Assembly (NCBI GenBank): GCA_023229645.1
Contig: JALNYU010000005.1
Span: 1-64,000 of the forward strand
Origin: Nevskia sp.
GTDB taxonomy: Bacteria; Pseudomonadota; Gammaproteobacteria; Nevskiales; Nevskiaceae
Direction: 5' to 3'
Length of the DNA stretch: 64,000 nucleotides
Shown in pieces: positions 7,492 through 16,495 of this stretch. The notes beneath the pieces are model-generated. The model saw nothing but the letters and a program-made list of their open reading frames with translations, did not search any database and was not told the origin of the DNA. The position numbers and the translations under genes were made by a program. Position 1 is the stretch's first letter; the number at the start of each line of letters is the position of its first letter.

Positions 7492-8127
7492 TTATGCGGC
7501 GGGCAGTAGCCGCTCCAACTCTGCGACCCGCGCTTCGAGTTCGGCGATGCGCGCTTCCAAATCCGCCAGTTGCGCGCCGCCACGGGCGCTGGCGCGCGGC
7601 GCTTCGGCTTCGTCCGCCGCTGGCACCGCGGGTTCGCCGCTCAGCAAATGGGCGTAGCGCGGCGCGGCCTGACCCGGCATGCGCGGCAGCAGCGCGATCA
7701 GCGGTTGGGCGCGGTCACTGAGATCCGCCAACGCGGCGCTAATGCCTTCAGCGTCAGCCGGGCCGCCCAGACCTTGGGCATTGCTGCGTAGTTCGGCGGC
7801 GGTTTGTGGACCGCGCAGCATCAGCGTTGCCAACAGCGCCATCGTGTGCGGCTTCAACAGCAGCTGGTGGTGAAAACGATGGCGCCATTTCGGCACGCGT
7901 CCGGCGAGGTCGTCGCGCGTTGCTAGCTTCTCCGCTTCAAGCTGATTGAGCGCCGCGCCGACATCGCCCTCGTTCAAATTCATAACCGGGCTGCGCGCGT
8001 TCTTTTGATTCGCAGCAAGCATGGCGCCGTTTACGGTCAGCGGATAATACTGCGGGGTTGTGATCGACTTTTCGATCAGCGCCGCGAGCACGCGCGCTTC
8101 GTTTGGAGACAGCAGGAGTCGGTTCAT
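7492..8127 (-). CDS. yceH: YceH family protein (DUF480/UPF0502)
   Basis: 211 residues, close to the 215 of the E. coli protein. The N-terminal signature LSPNEARVLAALIEKSITTPQYYPLTVN and the following AANQKNARSPVMNL are diagnostic. The fold is two winged-helix domains, and the C-terminus here ends in a short Glu/Arg/Leu coiled coil (ARIAELEARVAELE). The molecular role is unknown. It is the last gene of the minus-strand block and faces the permease tail-to-tail. Confidence 0.9.
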   Translation of the reverse strand: MNRLLLSPNEARVLAALIEKSITTPQYYPLTVNGAMLAANQKNARSPVMNLNEGDVGAALNQLEAEKLATRDDLAGRVPKWRHRFHHQLLLKPHTMALLATLMLRGPQTAAELRSNAQGLGGPADAEGISAALADLSDRAQPLIALLPRMPGQAAPRYAHLLSGEPAVPAADEAEAPRASARGGAQLADLEARIAELEARVAELERLLPAA

Positions 8128-8276
8128 AGCGGCATCAATCGGGTATTTGGACTGCGATTACCGCATCCCATCGTTCGCGGCGCAAGCCGGGAAGAGCGGG
8201 CATTGAACGGATGTCGACGGCCCAGCATCGCCGCTGGCGCGTTGCCGCGTCTGATCGGCTTAGCCGCGACGGTGTT

Positions 8277-9527
8277 TCAAGCGGTTTCGCCGTCGAACCA
8301 CAGTTCGGCGCGCGCGCCGCTCGCTTCACGGTTGGCGAGCGTCAAGCGCCAGCCGTGGCGATGCGCCAACGCTTGGGCAACGTATAAGCCGATGCCCGTA
8401 CCGCCGTCGCGGCCGCGGAAATGCGGCTCGAACACACGCGGAAGTTCAGCTGCCGGGATGCCAGGACCATTGTCTTCAACGCTGATGCGCTGCGCATCGA
8501 GCAACACCGTGACTTCGCCGTTCGGACCGGCGGCGCGGAGCGCATTGCGCAGCACATTGGTGAAAACGATGTTCAAACTGCCGGACGGCGCCAGCAGCAG
8601 CCGGGGTTGTAGTTGCCAAACAATTTGGGTGCTGACGCCCGCGATGTAGGGTTCGGCCCATTCCGGCAACAGCTGCTCCAACACTAGATCGCTGGCGGGC
8701 GGCGGCTCGCGCACGCGCGAAAGCGCCAACAGCGCATCGAGATCGCGTCGCGCCTGGGTTACCGCGCGCTCAATCCGCCGCAGCGGTGGGGCGCTGGTTT
8801 CAGGCAGCTGTGCTGACAGCAGCTCTGCCGCACCAGAGATCACCGCCAGCGGCGTGCGCAATTCGTGACTAGCCGCAGCGGCGAACGCGCGCTCACGCTC
8901 AACCAGCGCTTCGAGCTTGATCATGTGCACGTTCAAGGCTTCCGCGATTACGCGTAGTTCGCGATCACCGCCCAGCCTTAATCGAGTACCGGGCATTTCC
9001 GGATCCAGCCGCCGAATCTCGCCGACCAAGATCTCCAGCGGCGCCAAAGCACGCCGCGCAAGTTGTTGCGACGCCCAGAAGCCGAGTAGCGCGACAACAA
9101 CAACGCCGCCGGCAAACAGCAGCAGCAGCTGACGCTCGCGGCCCTGCGACAGCGTTTTGTCGTAGAGCAGGAAGACCCGGTCTTGATTCGGCAGCTCGCT
9201 GACTAAGACTTGGTAGATTTTATTGTCGAGCTCGACATCAGAATGCCAGCCGCCGTCGAGTCCCTCCAAGGCCGCTGGAATGGTGCTACCGCGGCTGGTG
9301 CGGTAGTAACGCAGTGCGCGGTCGGTCGCGGCTTTTTCGCCGGGCGCGGCTTCGGTGACCACAAGATGCGCCATTTCGTCTTCGAGCAGACGCTCTAGGC
9401 TGGTGCGCTCCACCCATTGCTCGGCCACCCAATAACTGATGCCCTGCACCCCGGCCGCGGCGACAGTCAGACTGACGAGTGCAATTGCGAGGCGCCGGCG
9501 CAGATGGCCGGGCGACCGCTCAGTCAT
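8277..9527 (-). CDS. Two-component sensor histidine kinase
   Basis: 416 residues from ATG 9527 (MTERSPGHLRRRL). The first transmembrane helix is about 12-30, a periplasmic domain of about 120 residues follows, and the second helix (LLLLFAGGVVVVALLGF) precedes a HAMP-like linker. The kinase core has the H-box ASHELRTPLAVISG, the N-box NVLRNALRAAG, and the G-boxes VEDNGPGIP and GGTGIGLYVAQ. The start overlaps the response-regulator stop by 8 bp, so the pair is translationally linked. The architecture resembles QseC/PmrB-type kinases; the signal is unknown. Confidence 0.88.
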   Translation of the reverse strand: MTERSPGHLRRRLAIALVSLTVAAAGVQGISYWVAEQWVERTSLERLLEDEMAHLVVTEAAPGEKAATDRALRYYRTSRGSTIPAALEGLDGGWHSDVELDNKIYQVLVSELPNQDRVFLLYDKTLSQGRERQLLLLFAGGVVVVALLGFWASQQLARRALAPLEILVGEIRRLDPEMPGTRLRLGGDRELRVIAEALNVHMIKLEALVERERAFAAAASHELRTPLAVISGAAELLSAQLPETSAPPLRRIERAVTQARRDLDALLALSRVREPPPASDLVLEQLLPEWAEPYIAGVSTQIVWQLQPRLLLAPSGSLNIVFTNVLRNALRAAGPNGEVTVLLDAQRISVEDNGPGIPAAELPRVFEPHFRGRDGGTGIGLYVAQALAHRHGWRLTLANREASGARAELWFDGETA

Positions 9528-10209
9528 CGCCGAAATCAGCGAGCCGGTAGCCCGAACCGTGCACGGTATGAAGCAATTTGCGCTCGAAGGGCTTATCAAC
9601 GGCGACCCGCAGTGCGTACATGTGCGCGCGCAACACGTCACCTTCTGGCGGCACTTTGCCCCAGAGTTTATGTTCGAGCTCTTCGCGCGTGACAACGCGG
9701 TGCGTTTCGCGCATCAAGAGTTCGAGCAGCTTGCGCAGCGCCGGGGTCAGCGTCAGCGCCTTGCCGGCACGCTGGGCTTCGAGCGTGTCGAGATTAAAGC
9801 TGAGATCAGCCACCGTCAGCTGTTGCCCTTTGCGGCCGCTGGGATTGCCGGCACGGCGGTGCAGCGCCTCCAAGCGTGCAAGCAATTCGGCCATCGCAAA
9901 CGGTTTGACGAGGTAGTCGTCGGCGCCCACTTTCAGCCCTTCGACACGATCATCAATCGTATCAAGCGCCGTTAGCATCAAGATCGGCACTTGCGTTGCG
10001 CCGCCGTCACGCAGGCGGCGGCAGATGCTGGCACCGTCCAAACCGGGCAGCAGGCGGTCGAGCACGATGGCGTCGAAACGCTGGCTCTGCGCGAGCCGTA
10101 GCCCGCTCGGGCCATCGGCGGCGAAATCGACACTATGCCCGTGCGCGCCGAGGTAGTCGCCAAGATTGGCCGCTAGATCGGGGTGGTCTTCTACAAGCAA
10201 TACGTGCAT
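9520..10209 (-). CDS. OmpR-family response regulator
   Basis: 229 residues from ATG 10209 (MHVLLVEDHPDL), chosen over an upstream in-frame ATG because the receiver domain begins here. The receiver has E7/D8, phospho-acceptor D51 in AIVLDRLLPG and the conserved Lys in YLVKPFAM. The C-terminal winged helix (LTPALRKLLELLMRETHRVVTREEL, ending HTVHGSGYRL) is of the OmpR/PhoB type. Partner of the kinase encoded just downstream. It follows tatC by 38 bp and may be read from the tat transcript. Confidence 0.9.
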   Translation of the reverse strand: MHVLLVEDHPDLAANLGDYLGAHGHSVDFAADGPSGLRLAQSQRFDAIVLDRLLPGLDGASICRRLRDGGATQVPILMLTALDTIDDRVEGLKVGADDYLVKPFAMAELLARLEALHRRAGNPSGRKGQQLTVADLSFNLDTLEAQRAGKALTLTPALRKLLELLMRETHRVVTREELEHKLWGKVPPEGDVLRAHMYALRVAVDKPFERKLLHTVHGSGYRLADFGDD

Positions 10210-10247
10210 GGCATCAATCCGTTTTAAGTGCGGGCGCCGTCGAGCCA

Positions 10248-11024
10248 CTAAGCTGGCGGCTGCGCCTCAGCGTCTGCCTCGGCAGGCTTGCGCTTGCGAA
10301 CCAACCAGCGCGAGGCCAGAACGCCGACCTCAAACAGCAGATAAGACGGCACGGCGAGCATGGTTTGCGACATCACATCCGGCGGCGTCAATATGGCGGC
10401 GACGACAAAAACGCCGACCAGTACGTAATCGCGCCGTGCTGAGAGCTGCTGTGGCGTGATGAACCCAGTCAGCACCAGCAGCACAATCGCAACTGGGGTT
10501 TCAAACGCCACGCCGAATGCGAGAAAGAGCTTGAGTACGAAATCGAGATATTTCGAGACGTCCGTCATCACCGCCACGCCTTCCGGCGCGCTGCTGACGA
10601 AGAATTTAAATACCGTCGGCAGCACCAGGTAATAGGCAAACGCAACGCCGAGGTAAAACAGCGAGGTGCTGCTGACCAACAGCGGCACGACGAGCTTGCG
10701 TTCGTTGCGATAAAGCCCTGGCGCGACAAACGCCCAGATTTGGTACAGCACCCACGGCAGCGCGATAGCGAATGCCAGCATCGCCGCAAGCTTGAACGGC
10801 GTGAAGAACGGCGAGGCCACTTCCGTGGCGATCATGCTGCTACCGGCCGGCAGCAGCTTGAGCAGCGGCCGCGCGAGGTAGTGATACAGCTCGCGGGCGT
10901 AGAACAGCAACGGCACCAAAACGATGGCGACGCCGATCAGTGCACGGACGATGCAGCTCCGTAATTCGACAAGATGCGCGAGCAGCGGCTGTTCAGTCGG
11001 GCTCGGCGTAATGGATTCAGACAT
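10248..11024 (-). CDS. tatC: Sec-independent protein translocase TatC
   Basis: 258 residues with six membrane helices. TatC hallmarks are LLAHLVELRSCIVRAL at the N-terminus, PFFTPFKLAAMLAFAIALPWVLYQIWAFVAPGL, the conserved FxxGxxFAYYLVLP region and LSFGxAFETPV-like sequence (LAFGVAFETPVAIVLL). TatC is the signal-peptide receptor of the twin-arginine export pathway in the inner membrane. The start (ATG 11024) overlaps the end of tatB by 8 bp. Confidence 0.97.
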   Translation of the reverse strand: MSESITPSPTEQPLLAHLVELRSCIVRALIGVAIVLVPLLFYARELYHYLARPLLKLLPAGSSMIATEVASPFFTPFKLAAMLAFAIALPWVLYQIWAFVAPGLYRNERKLVVPLLVSSTSLFYLGVAFAYYLVLPTVFKFFVSSAPEGVAVMTDVSKYLDFVLKLFLAFGVAFETPVAIVLLVLTGFITPQQLSARRDYVLVGVFVVAAILTPPDVMSQTMLAVPSYLLFEVGVLASRWLVRKRKPAEADAEAQPPA

Positions 11025-11505
11025 GCGGATCGGGGGGCTTGGTCTCGAGCGCGGCGGCAACTGGTGCCTGAATGCCGGCTACCGCTACTGGGGTTTCGTG
11101 TTCTGCCGAGGTCGTGGGCAGCTCCGGCACAGGCGTTGCCGCCGTAGCAGCTTCGCCCGGCAAATTTGGCGCAGCTTCCGGCTGCGTAACTTCGGCCACC
11201 TGCTGCTGAACCTCAGCCGCTACCGCGCGGGTTTCGGTTTCGATCTGGCTCGCCGTTTGATCAAACGATTTCTTCATCTCCGAAGATTCGTCGTCGAGAA
11301 TGCGCTTAGCATCCGAAACTTGCTGCTTGAATTCGGCGACGTGCGACTCCCGCTCAAGTTCTGCAGTGAGGTTGCGCATGTAAGACCGTGCTTTTCCGGT
11401 CCAGCGGCCAATCCCGCGCGCAGCCGCCGGCAAGCGCTCAGGGCCGAGCACGATCAGCGCAACGATGAAGCACAGCAGCAGCTCAGAAAAACCGATGTCA
11501 AGCAT
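11017..11505 (-). CDS. tatB: Sec-independent protein translocase TatB
   Basis: 162 residues. N-terminal membrane helix MLDIGFSELLLCFIVALIVLGP with the TatB Glu near the start of the helix, followed by the ERLP hinge and a long amphipathic, charged helix. The tail is Glu/Ala/Pro-rich, as is usual. It works with TatC in recognising twin-arginine precursors. It sits 19 bp after tatA and overlaps tatC. Confidence 0.95.
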   Translation of the reverse strand: MLDIGFSELLLCFIVALIVLGPERLPAAARGIGRWTGKARSYMRNLTAELERESHVAEFKQQVSDAKRILDDESSEMKKSFDQTASQIETETRAVAAEVQQQVAEVTQPEAAPNLPGEAATAATPVPELPTTSAEHETPVAVAGIQAPVAAALETKPPDPHV

Positions 11506-11524
11506 AGTCGTGGATCAACCCGAC

Positions 11525-11746
11525 CTAAACTTTTTCGTTCGGCTTGTCGCTCGCCGCGGTCTTGGCGTCGCCGCCTAGCGCTGCGTTTGGCTTGTCGCCT
11601 TCGGTTTCGCCCTCTTTCATCGCGCTTTTGAAATTTTTCACCGCCGCGCCGATGTCGCCGCCAGCGCCGCGCAGACGTTTGGTGCCAAACACCAAAACCA
11701 CGATCGCGAGAACGATCAACCAATGCCAAAGACTGAAACTACCCAT
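11525..11746 (-). CDS. tatA: Sec-independent protein translocase TatA
   Basis: 73 residues. A short N-terminal helix (LWHWLIVLAIVVLVFGTKRL) is followed by the FGxxRL hinge, the amphipathic helix GGDIGAAVKNFKSAMKEG and a flexible acidic/basic tail. It forms the translocation pore of the Tat system. It lies 29 bp after hisE, so the tat genes are probably partly read from the his transcript. Confidence 0.96.
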   Translation of the reverse strand: MGSFSLWHWLIVLAIVVLVFGTKRLRGAGGDIGAAVKNFKSAMKEGETEGDKPNAALGGDAKTAASDKPNEKV

Positions 11747-11775
11747 CGTCGTACTCCTGCTAAATCAAAATAAGA

Positions 11776-12129
11776 TTACTTGGATCTGGCCGCTTTCTCA
11801 TCGTGCCCGGAGCGTCCCTGGCGTCGGGCCAGTTCGTCCGTCAAGGCAGTGAGAGGGAGATCATACGCGGCCAGTAATACCAGCGTGTGAAACCAAAGAT
11901 CGGCGATTTCATGGATCAACGCCGCCCGTTGTGTCTCGTTCCCGTCGCCATTATCGACCGTTTTGGCGGCAATTATTGTTTCTGCCGCTTCTTCGCCAAT
12001 TTTTTTCAAAATACCGTCGACGCCCTTGGCGTACAGGCTGGCGACATAACTTTGCGCTGGATCCGCACCACGCCGGGAACGCAGCGTCGCGTATAACTGA
12101 TCCAGTACCTCTCCGGGAATCTGTGACAT
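11776..12129 (-). CDS. hisE: Phosphoribosyl-ATP pyrophosphohydrolase HisE
   Basis: 117 residues of the MazG-like all-alpha fold. Family signatures are VLDQLYATLRSRRG, SYVASLYAKGVDGILKKIGEEAAETIIAAK (metal-binding EExxE region) and the later EIADLWFHTLVLLAAYDL. It catalyses the second step of histidine synthesis. It is a stand-alone protein here, not fused to HisI, and no hisI is found beside it. Confidence 0.95.
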   Translation of the reverse strand: MSQIPGEVLDQLYATLRSRRGADPAQSYVASLYAKGVDGILKKIGEEAAETIIAAKTVDNGDGNETQRAALIHEIADLWFHTLVLLAAYDLPLTALTDELARRQGRSGHDEKAARSK

Positions 12130-12293
12130 TTGTTTAGTGTACTTTGGCTACCGCGGTTACCACTGTCGAAATAGCTTACGGTATCACTTCAGCGGCGGCC
12201 GTTGATTAACGCTCAAAGGGCGCTTTCGTGGCGGTAGCCGTATGCTAACCGGCGTGCGAAGGACCGCAAAAAAGCGCGCGGACGCAGCCGACG

Positions 12294-13064
12294 CTACAGG
12301 CGAACGTGTACGCCCTGGCTGGATAAATACTGCTTTGCTTCGCCGACGGTGTAGGTGCCGCCATGGAAAATACTCGCGGCGAGTACGGCATCCGCGCCGC
12401 CTTGGCTGAAACCCTGAGCCAAATGTTCCAACGTGCCGACGCCGCCGCTGGCGATCACCGGCACCGGCACCGAGCGGCTGATCGCGTGCAGCAGCTCGAC
12501 GTCGTAGCCAGCTTTAGTGCCGTCACGGTCCATGCTGGTGACCAGCAGTTCGCCGGCACCTTTCTGAACCATTAGCGCCGCCCATTCGATGGCATCGAGG
12601 CCAGTTGGCTTACGGCCGCCGTGGGTGAAAATTTCCCAGCGCGGCGGCTGCGATTTCTTGCTGACGCGCTTGGCGTCGATCGCGACGACGATGCACTGCA
12701 CCCCGTAGCGATCGCCAGCTTCGGTGACCAGATCCGGCCGCAGCACGGCTGCGGTGTTGATCGAGACTTTGTCGGCGCCGGCCGACAGCAGCGCGCGAAC
12801 GTCGGCGCAGCTGCGTACGCCGCCGCCGACGGTCAGCGGGATGTAGATCGCTTCGGCAACCGCTTCAACGGTCTTGAACAGCGTCGGGCGGTCGTCGCTG
12901 CTCGCGGTGATATCGAGAAACACCAGTTCGTCGGCGCCTTGCAGGTCGTAGCGGCGGGCGACTTCCACCGGATCACCGGCGTCGCGCAAGTCCTCAAACT
13001 TCACGCCTTTAACGACGCGACCGGCATTGATATCGAGACAGGGAATGACGCGTTTGGCCAACAT
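12294..13064 (-). CDS. hisF: Imidazole glycerol phosphate synthase cyclase subunit HisF
   Basis: 256-residue TIM barrel. The N-terminal AKRVIPCLDINAGRVVKGVKFEDLRDAGDPVE carries the first catalytic Asp; VVAIDAKRV carries the second. The phosphate-binding ends IPLTVGGGVRS and PVIASGGVGTLEHL are intact. It makes imidazole glycerol phosphate and AICAR using ammonia from HisH. It sits 24 bp after hisA. The 164-bp gap towards hisE holds no gene. Confidence 0.97.
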   Translation of the reverse strand: MLAKRVIPCLDINAGRVVKGVKFEDLRDAGDPVEVARRYDLQGADELVFLDITASSDDRPTLFKTVEAVAEAIYIPLTVGGGVRSCADVRALLSAGADKVSINTAAVLRPDLVTEAGDRYGVQCIVVAIDAKRVSKKSQPPRWEIFTHGGRKPTGLDAIEWAALMVQKGAGELLVTSMDRDGTKAGYDVELLHAISRSVPVPVIASGGVGTLEHLAQGFSQGGADAVLAASIFHGGTYTVGEAKQYLSSQGVHVRL

Positions 13065-13088
13065 GCTCGTATCTACCGGATCGGAGGC

Positions 13089-13820
13089 TTAGGCGGTCGC
13101 GACTGCTTTTAGGCAGTCTTTAAATTGCAGGCCGCCTTCGTACAGCGCGCGGCCGATGATGGCGCCAATGACGCCGTCTTCTTCCAAGGTTTTCAGCATG
13201 TGCAGGTCTTCCAGCGTCGAAACGCCGCCGGAGGCGATAACCGACGTATTCACGGCTTGTGCCAGCGCCCGTGTCGATTCGACATTGAAGCCGTTCATCA
13301 TGCCGTCACGGCCGATGTCGGTGTAAACGATGGCTTCGACACCGTCGTGCTCGCATTGCTTGGCCATGTCGATAACGCCGTGGTGCGAGAGCTTACTCCA
13401 GCCGTCAACGGCAACGCGATCGCCTTTGGCATCAAGTCCGACCAGGATATGGCGTGGGTATTCGAGGCAGAGATCGCGTAAAAAATGCGGCGCGTTGACC
13501 GCCTTAGTGCCGATGATGATGAAGCTGACGCCGGCATCTAAATACGCCTGCACCGTTTCTTCGTCACGCACGCCGCCGCCGGCTTGCACCGGTACGTTGC
13601 CGCAGGCCACGGCGATTTTTTCGACGATTTTCAGATTCACTGGCGAGCCTTTCAGCGCGCCATCGAGATCGACGACGTGGATGCGGCTGGCGCCCTCATC
13701 GACCCAGCGCTTCGCGACGCTAACCGGGTCGGAAGAAAAGACGGTGACATCGTCCATACGGCCCTGGCGTAGACGCACGCACTGGCCGTTCTTGAGATCA
13801 ATCGCGGGGATCAGCAACAT
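13089..13820 (-). CDS. hisA: ProFAR isomerase HisA
   Basis: 243-residue TIM barrel related to HisF. The N-terminus MLLIPAIDLKNGQCVRLRQG contains catalytic Asp8, and VAVDGW and YTDIGRDGMMNGFNVE carry the later active-site residues. SVIASGGVSTLEDL is the second phosphate-binding site. It carries out the Amadori rearrangement of ProFAR in histidine synthesis. A 152-bp spacer without a gene separates it from hisH. Confidence 0.97.
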   Translation of the reverse strand: MLLIPAIDLKNGQCVRLRQGRMDDVTVFSSDPVSVAKRWVDEGASRIHVVDLDGALKGSPVNLKIVEKIAVACGNVPVQAGGGVRDEETVQAYLDAGVSFIIIGTKAVNAPHFLRDLCLEYPRHILVGLDAKGDRVAVDGWSKLSHHGVIDMAKQCEHDGVEAIVYTDIGRDGMMNGFNVESTRALAQAVNTSVIASGGVSTLEDLHMLKTLEEDGVIGAIIGRALYEGGLQFKDCLKAVATA

Positions 13821-13972
13821 GGGATTAGATCGGTCGTTAGCCCGGCAGGCGGGTCAAAAGGGGCTGCACTGCGGCGGCAGGTTGGGTGCTGTTGTTTCCG
13901 GGGCCGTTCAAACTGTGCCGGAAAGCGAATAATGAGGCAAGCCTCGAGCGCCGGCACGGAACAAACGGTTTT

Positions 13973-14620
13973 TCACGGGGTTTCTCCATCCCAGGCAGCA
14001 AAATTCGCGAGCAGCTGCAAACCGACTGCTTGGCTCTTTTCTGGGTGAAATTGGAAGCCAACCACGTTATCGCGCGCGACGGCGGCGGCAAACGTTGTGA
14101 CATATTCAGTGCTGCCGAGCACGTGCGCCGGGTTTTGCGGGCTGGCGTAATAGCTGTGGACGAAATAGAACCAGCTATCGTCCGGCACGCCGTTCCAAAC
14201 CGGATGCGCCTGAGTTTGATGCACGCGGTTCCAACCCATATGCGGTACTTTCAAGCGCTCGCCTTCGGTATCGGCCGGCGGATCGGGGAAGCGCAGAACA
14301 TCGCCCTGAATCAGCCCGAGCGCTGGCACGCCGCCATTTTCTTCGCTGCGTTCCAAAAGCACCTGCATGCCCAGGCAAACGCCGAGCAACGGCCGTTTGC
14401 GCGCCGCTTCGATCACCAGATCGTTCAGTTCTAGGCGCCGGAGCTCGTCCATGCAAGCGCGAACACCGCCGACGCCGGGCAACACCAGACGGTCGCAATC
14501 GAGCAGGGTTTCGGGGTCGTAGCTGATAATCACGCGCTGGTCTGCCGCGACCCGCTCTAGCGATTTGCCAAGCGAATGCAGGTTGCCCATGCCGTAATCG
14601 ATGATGCCGATCTTTTCCAT
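13973..14620 (-). CDS. hisH: Imidazole glycerol phosphate synthase glutaminase subunit HisH
   Basis: 215 residues from ATG 14620 (MEKIGIIDYGMGNLHSLGKSLER). Class-I glutamine amidotransferase triad: the nucleophile Cys in LLGVCLGMQVLLE and the His/Glu pair in GFQFHPEKSQ. The oxyanion strand LPGVGG is present. It supplies ammonia to HisF. It lies between hisB and hisA, the usual order. Confidence 0.97.
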   Translation of the reverse strand: MEKIGIIDYGMGNLHSLGKSLERVAADQRVIISYDPETLLDCDRLVLPGVGGVRACMDELRRLELNDLVIEAARKRPLLGVCLGMQVLLERSEENGGVPALGLIQGDVLRFPDPPADTEGERLKVPHMGWNRVHQTQAHPVWNGVPDDSWFYFVHSYYASPQNPAHVLGSTEYVTTFAAAVARDNVVGFQFHPEKSQAVGLQLLANFAAWDGETP

Positions 14621-14700
14621 CAGACGATACAACGCGGTGGGGAATTCGAAACGAACGGGCGGGTATGCATCGTGGTGTGCAGCGCTTCGGCAGCTGGCTC

Positions 14701-15294
14701 TTAGAGCACGCCCTTGGTCGACGGCATCGCGTCGCCGACACGGGGATCGAGGGTCGAACTCATGCGCAAAGCCCGGCCAAACGCCTTGAAAATCGTTTCG
14801 GCGATGTGGTGGGCGTTACGGCCGCGCAGCGCATCGACATGCAGCGTGACTTTGGCGTGATTGACAAAGCCTTGAAAAAATTCACGAAACAGGTCGACAT
14901 CGAAGTCAGCGATGCGCGCGCGCGGAAATTCCACGAACCATTCCAAACCGGGGCGACCGGAGCAGTCGAGCACGACACGCGACAGCGCTTCGTCGAGCGG
15001 CACATAGGCGTGCCCGTAGCGAACGATGCCGCGCTTATCGCCCAGCGCTTTATCAAACGCCTGACCGAGCGTAATGCCAATGTCTTCGACGGTGTGGTGG
15101 TGGTCGATGTGGACGTCGCCCTTGGCTTCAACCACGAGGTCGATCAGCCCGTGGCGGGCGATTTGTTCCATCATGTGGTCCAAGAACGGGATGCCGGTAT
15201 CGAATCGGCTATCGCCATTGCCGTCGAGATTAATCTCGACCGCGATCTGGGTTTCGCGCGTATCGCGGCGAACGGTGGCACTGCGCGGAGACAT
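14701..15294 (-). CDS. hisB: Imidazoleglycerol-phosphate dehydratase HisB
   Basis: 197 residues, monofunctional: there is no N-terminal phosphatase domain as in E. coli HisB. The duplicated metal-binding motifs are FLDHMMEQIARHGLID with IDHHHTVED, and the matching FVNHAKVTLHV with GRNAHHIAETIFKA. It dehydrates imidazole glycerol phosphate. First his gene of the block, 55 bp after the DUF167 gene. Confidence 0.97.
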   Translation of the reverse strand: MSPRSATVRRDTRETQIAVEINLDGNGDSRFDTGIPFLDHMMEQIARHGLIDLVVEAKGDVHIDHHHTVEDIGITLGQAFDKALGDKRGIVRYGHAYVPLDEALSRVVLDCSGRPGLEWFVEFPRARIADFDVDLFREFFQGFVNHAKVTLHVDALRGRNAHHIAETIFKAFGRALRMSSTLDPRVGDAMPSTKGVL

Positions 15295-15349
15295 TCAACC
15301 TAGAGCGTTGTTGATTACAGTGAAAGCATACACTGGTCCTGCGCGGCAT

Positions 15350-15619
15350 TCATCCGGGCGGGATTCTAAGCCGGATTTCGATTTCTGCCCGCGTCAGCCC
15401 GATGATTTCAACTTGCTTGGTTTTCGAGGTATGGCCTGCGGCCACGCTGACCGCTGATTTCGGTAAATCCAACGCTTCGGCCAACAGTGCTTCGACCGCG
15501 GCATTGGCTTTGCCGCGCTCCGGCGCCGTCGTCACCGCGATTTTCAAGGTTTCGCCGAGCCAGCCGGTTACAGCGTTACGCGAAGCCTTGGGACTGACTT
15601 TGATCGTAAGACGTGTCAT
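15350..15619 (-). CDS. DUF167/YggU family protein
   Basis: 89 residues from ATG 15619 (MTRLTIKVSPKASRNAVTGW). The family signature is present: KVSPKASRNAV, TAPERGKANAAVEALLAEAL and VAAGHTSKTKQVEI. Small cytoplasmic alpha/beta fold of unknown function. It stands first in the minus-strand block and diverges from the lipoprotein gene at 15671 across a 51-bp gap, which must contain promoters for both directions. Confidence 0.88.
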   Translation of the reverse strand: MTRLTIKVSPKASRNAVTGWLGETLKIAVTTAPERGKANAAVEALLAEALDLPKSAVSVAAGHTSKTKQVEIIGLTRAEIEIRLRIPPG

Positions 15620-15670
15620 GTTCTGCGCAAAAATCCAATTCCGGTTCTCGCCCACTACGGAGCACTTTCG

Positions 15671-16018
15671 ATGCAACGATCGCGCATTCACGCGGCTACC
15701 ACGCTGGCGCTGTTGCTCGCGGTCGCCGCCTGCACCAAAGAGCGGCAAAACGAAATCAGCCGCAGCATTCAAAACTGGACCGGCACCGACGGCGTGCTGG
15801 AAATCTACGCGGGCGATAAGCTCGTGCGCCGATTCATCAACATCGACAAACTCAGCACCGCCTACGGCACCGACGACAGCAAAACCCGCCCGTATCGCTA
15901 CGGCTACGGCGTCCTCGACGAAAATTTAAATCTGCTGAAAGACCCCGGCGAGAAAAAGGTCTATTTCGAAATCAGCGACTACTCAACAAACTACGTTTTC
16001 TTCGAAAACCCGCGTTAA
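15671..16018 (+). CDS. Small predicted lipoprotein
   Basis: 115 residues. The N-terminus has two Arg residues, a hydrophobic core and the lipobox VAAC with Cys21, so the mature protein should be lipid-anchored. The mature part is short and rich in charged and Tyr residues (KTRPYRYGYGVLDENLNLLKD). No family was recognised. It is transcribed away from the his block. Confidence 0.7.
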   Translation: MQRSRIHAATTLALLLAVAACTKERQNEISRSIQNWTGTDGVLEIYAGDKLVRRFINIDKLSTAYGTDDSKTRPYRYGYGVLDENLNLLKDPGEKKVYFEISDYSTNYVFFENPR

Positions 16019-16039
16019 GCCGCTTTCAATCTCAAGCGC

Positions 16040-16366
16040 TCAGGCCAGCATGCCGCCGATGATCGCGCCGAGCAGGCGGGCACCGGAATCGACTGTCGCG
16101 ATCACCAAGCCACCGACACCGGCGAGGGCGCCGATCACGACGAGGCCAGTCAGCGCCGTGCCCAGCGCGGCAAACAGCACGGCAAATAAAATCGACGACA
16201 GCAGCCAAGCCAGTAACGCCGCGCCAACGCCGCCGGCCGTTTTACCGCCAACGAGCCCGCCGACGAATCCGCCGATGCCGGGCAACCAGAACAATACGAT
16301 GGAAATCACCACCATCCAGGCACCGCCGCGCAGCGCACTGCCGCGCGCTGGGTTTACTGCGTTCAT
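16040..16366 (-). CDS. Small membrane protein of unknown function
   Basis: 108 residues with about three hydrophobic helices rich in Gly, Ala and Val: WMVVISIVLFWLPGIGGFVGGLVGG, LLAWLLSSILFAVLFAALG and LVVIGALAGVGGLVIA. Glycine-zipper-like spacing suggests tight helix packing. No family was recognised. It converges with the lipoprotein gene and diverges from slyD. Confidence 0.6.
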   Translation of the reverse strand: MNAVNPARGSALRGGAWMVVISIVLFWLPGIGGFVGGLVGGKTAGGVGAALLAWLLSSILFAVLFAALGTALTGLVVIGALAGVGGLVIATVDSGARLLGAIIGGMLA

Positions 16367-16495
16367 TGAGGCCCCTCGTTACATTCGGTTGCAAAGCGGC
16401 ATCCTACTCGACGTTGATCGCCGGATAACGGCGGTGCTGCGCCGAACGCGGTCTATTCCGTTAGCATATGCCCTCATTTTTCCGAGACCTTAGTC

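Noticed and set aside
8277..9695. Longer kinase frame starting at 9695
   Set aside because: The extra N-terminal residues are the antisense of the response-regulator gene; the ATG at 9527 gives a normal kinase start with an 8-bp overlap.
13837..14434. Open frames in both strands between hisA and hisH
   Set aside because: They overlap hisH or are short and without recognisable content; the 152-bp gap is left empty.
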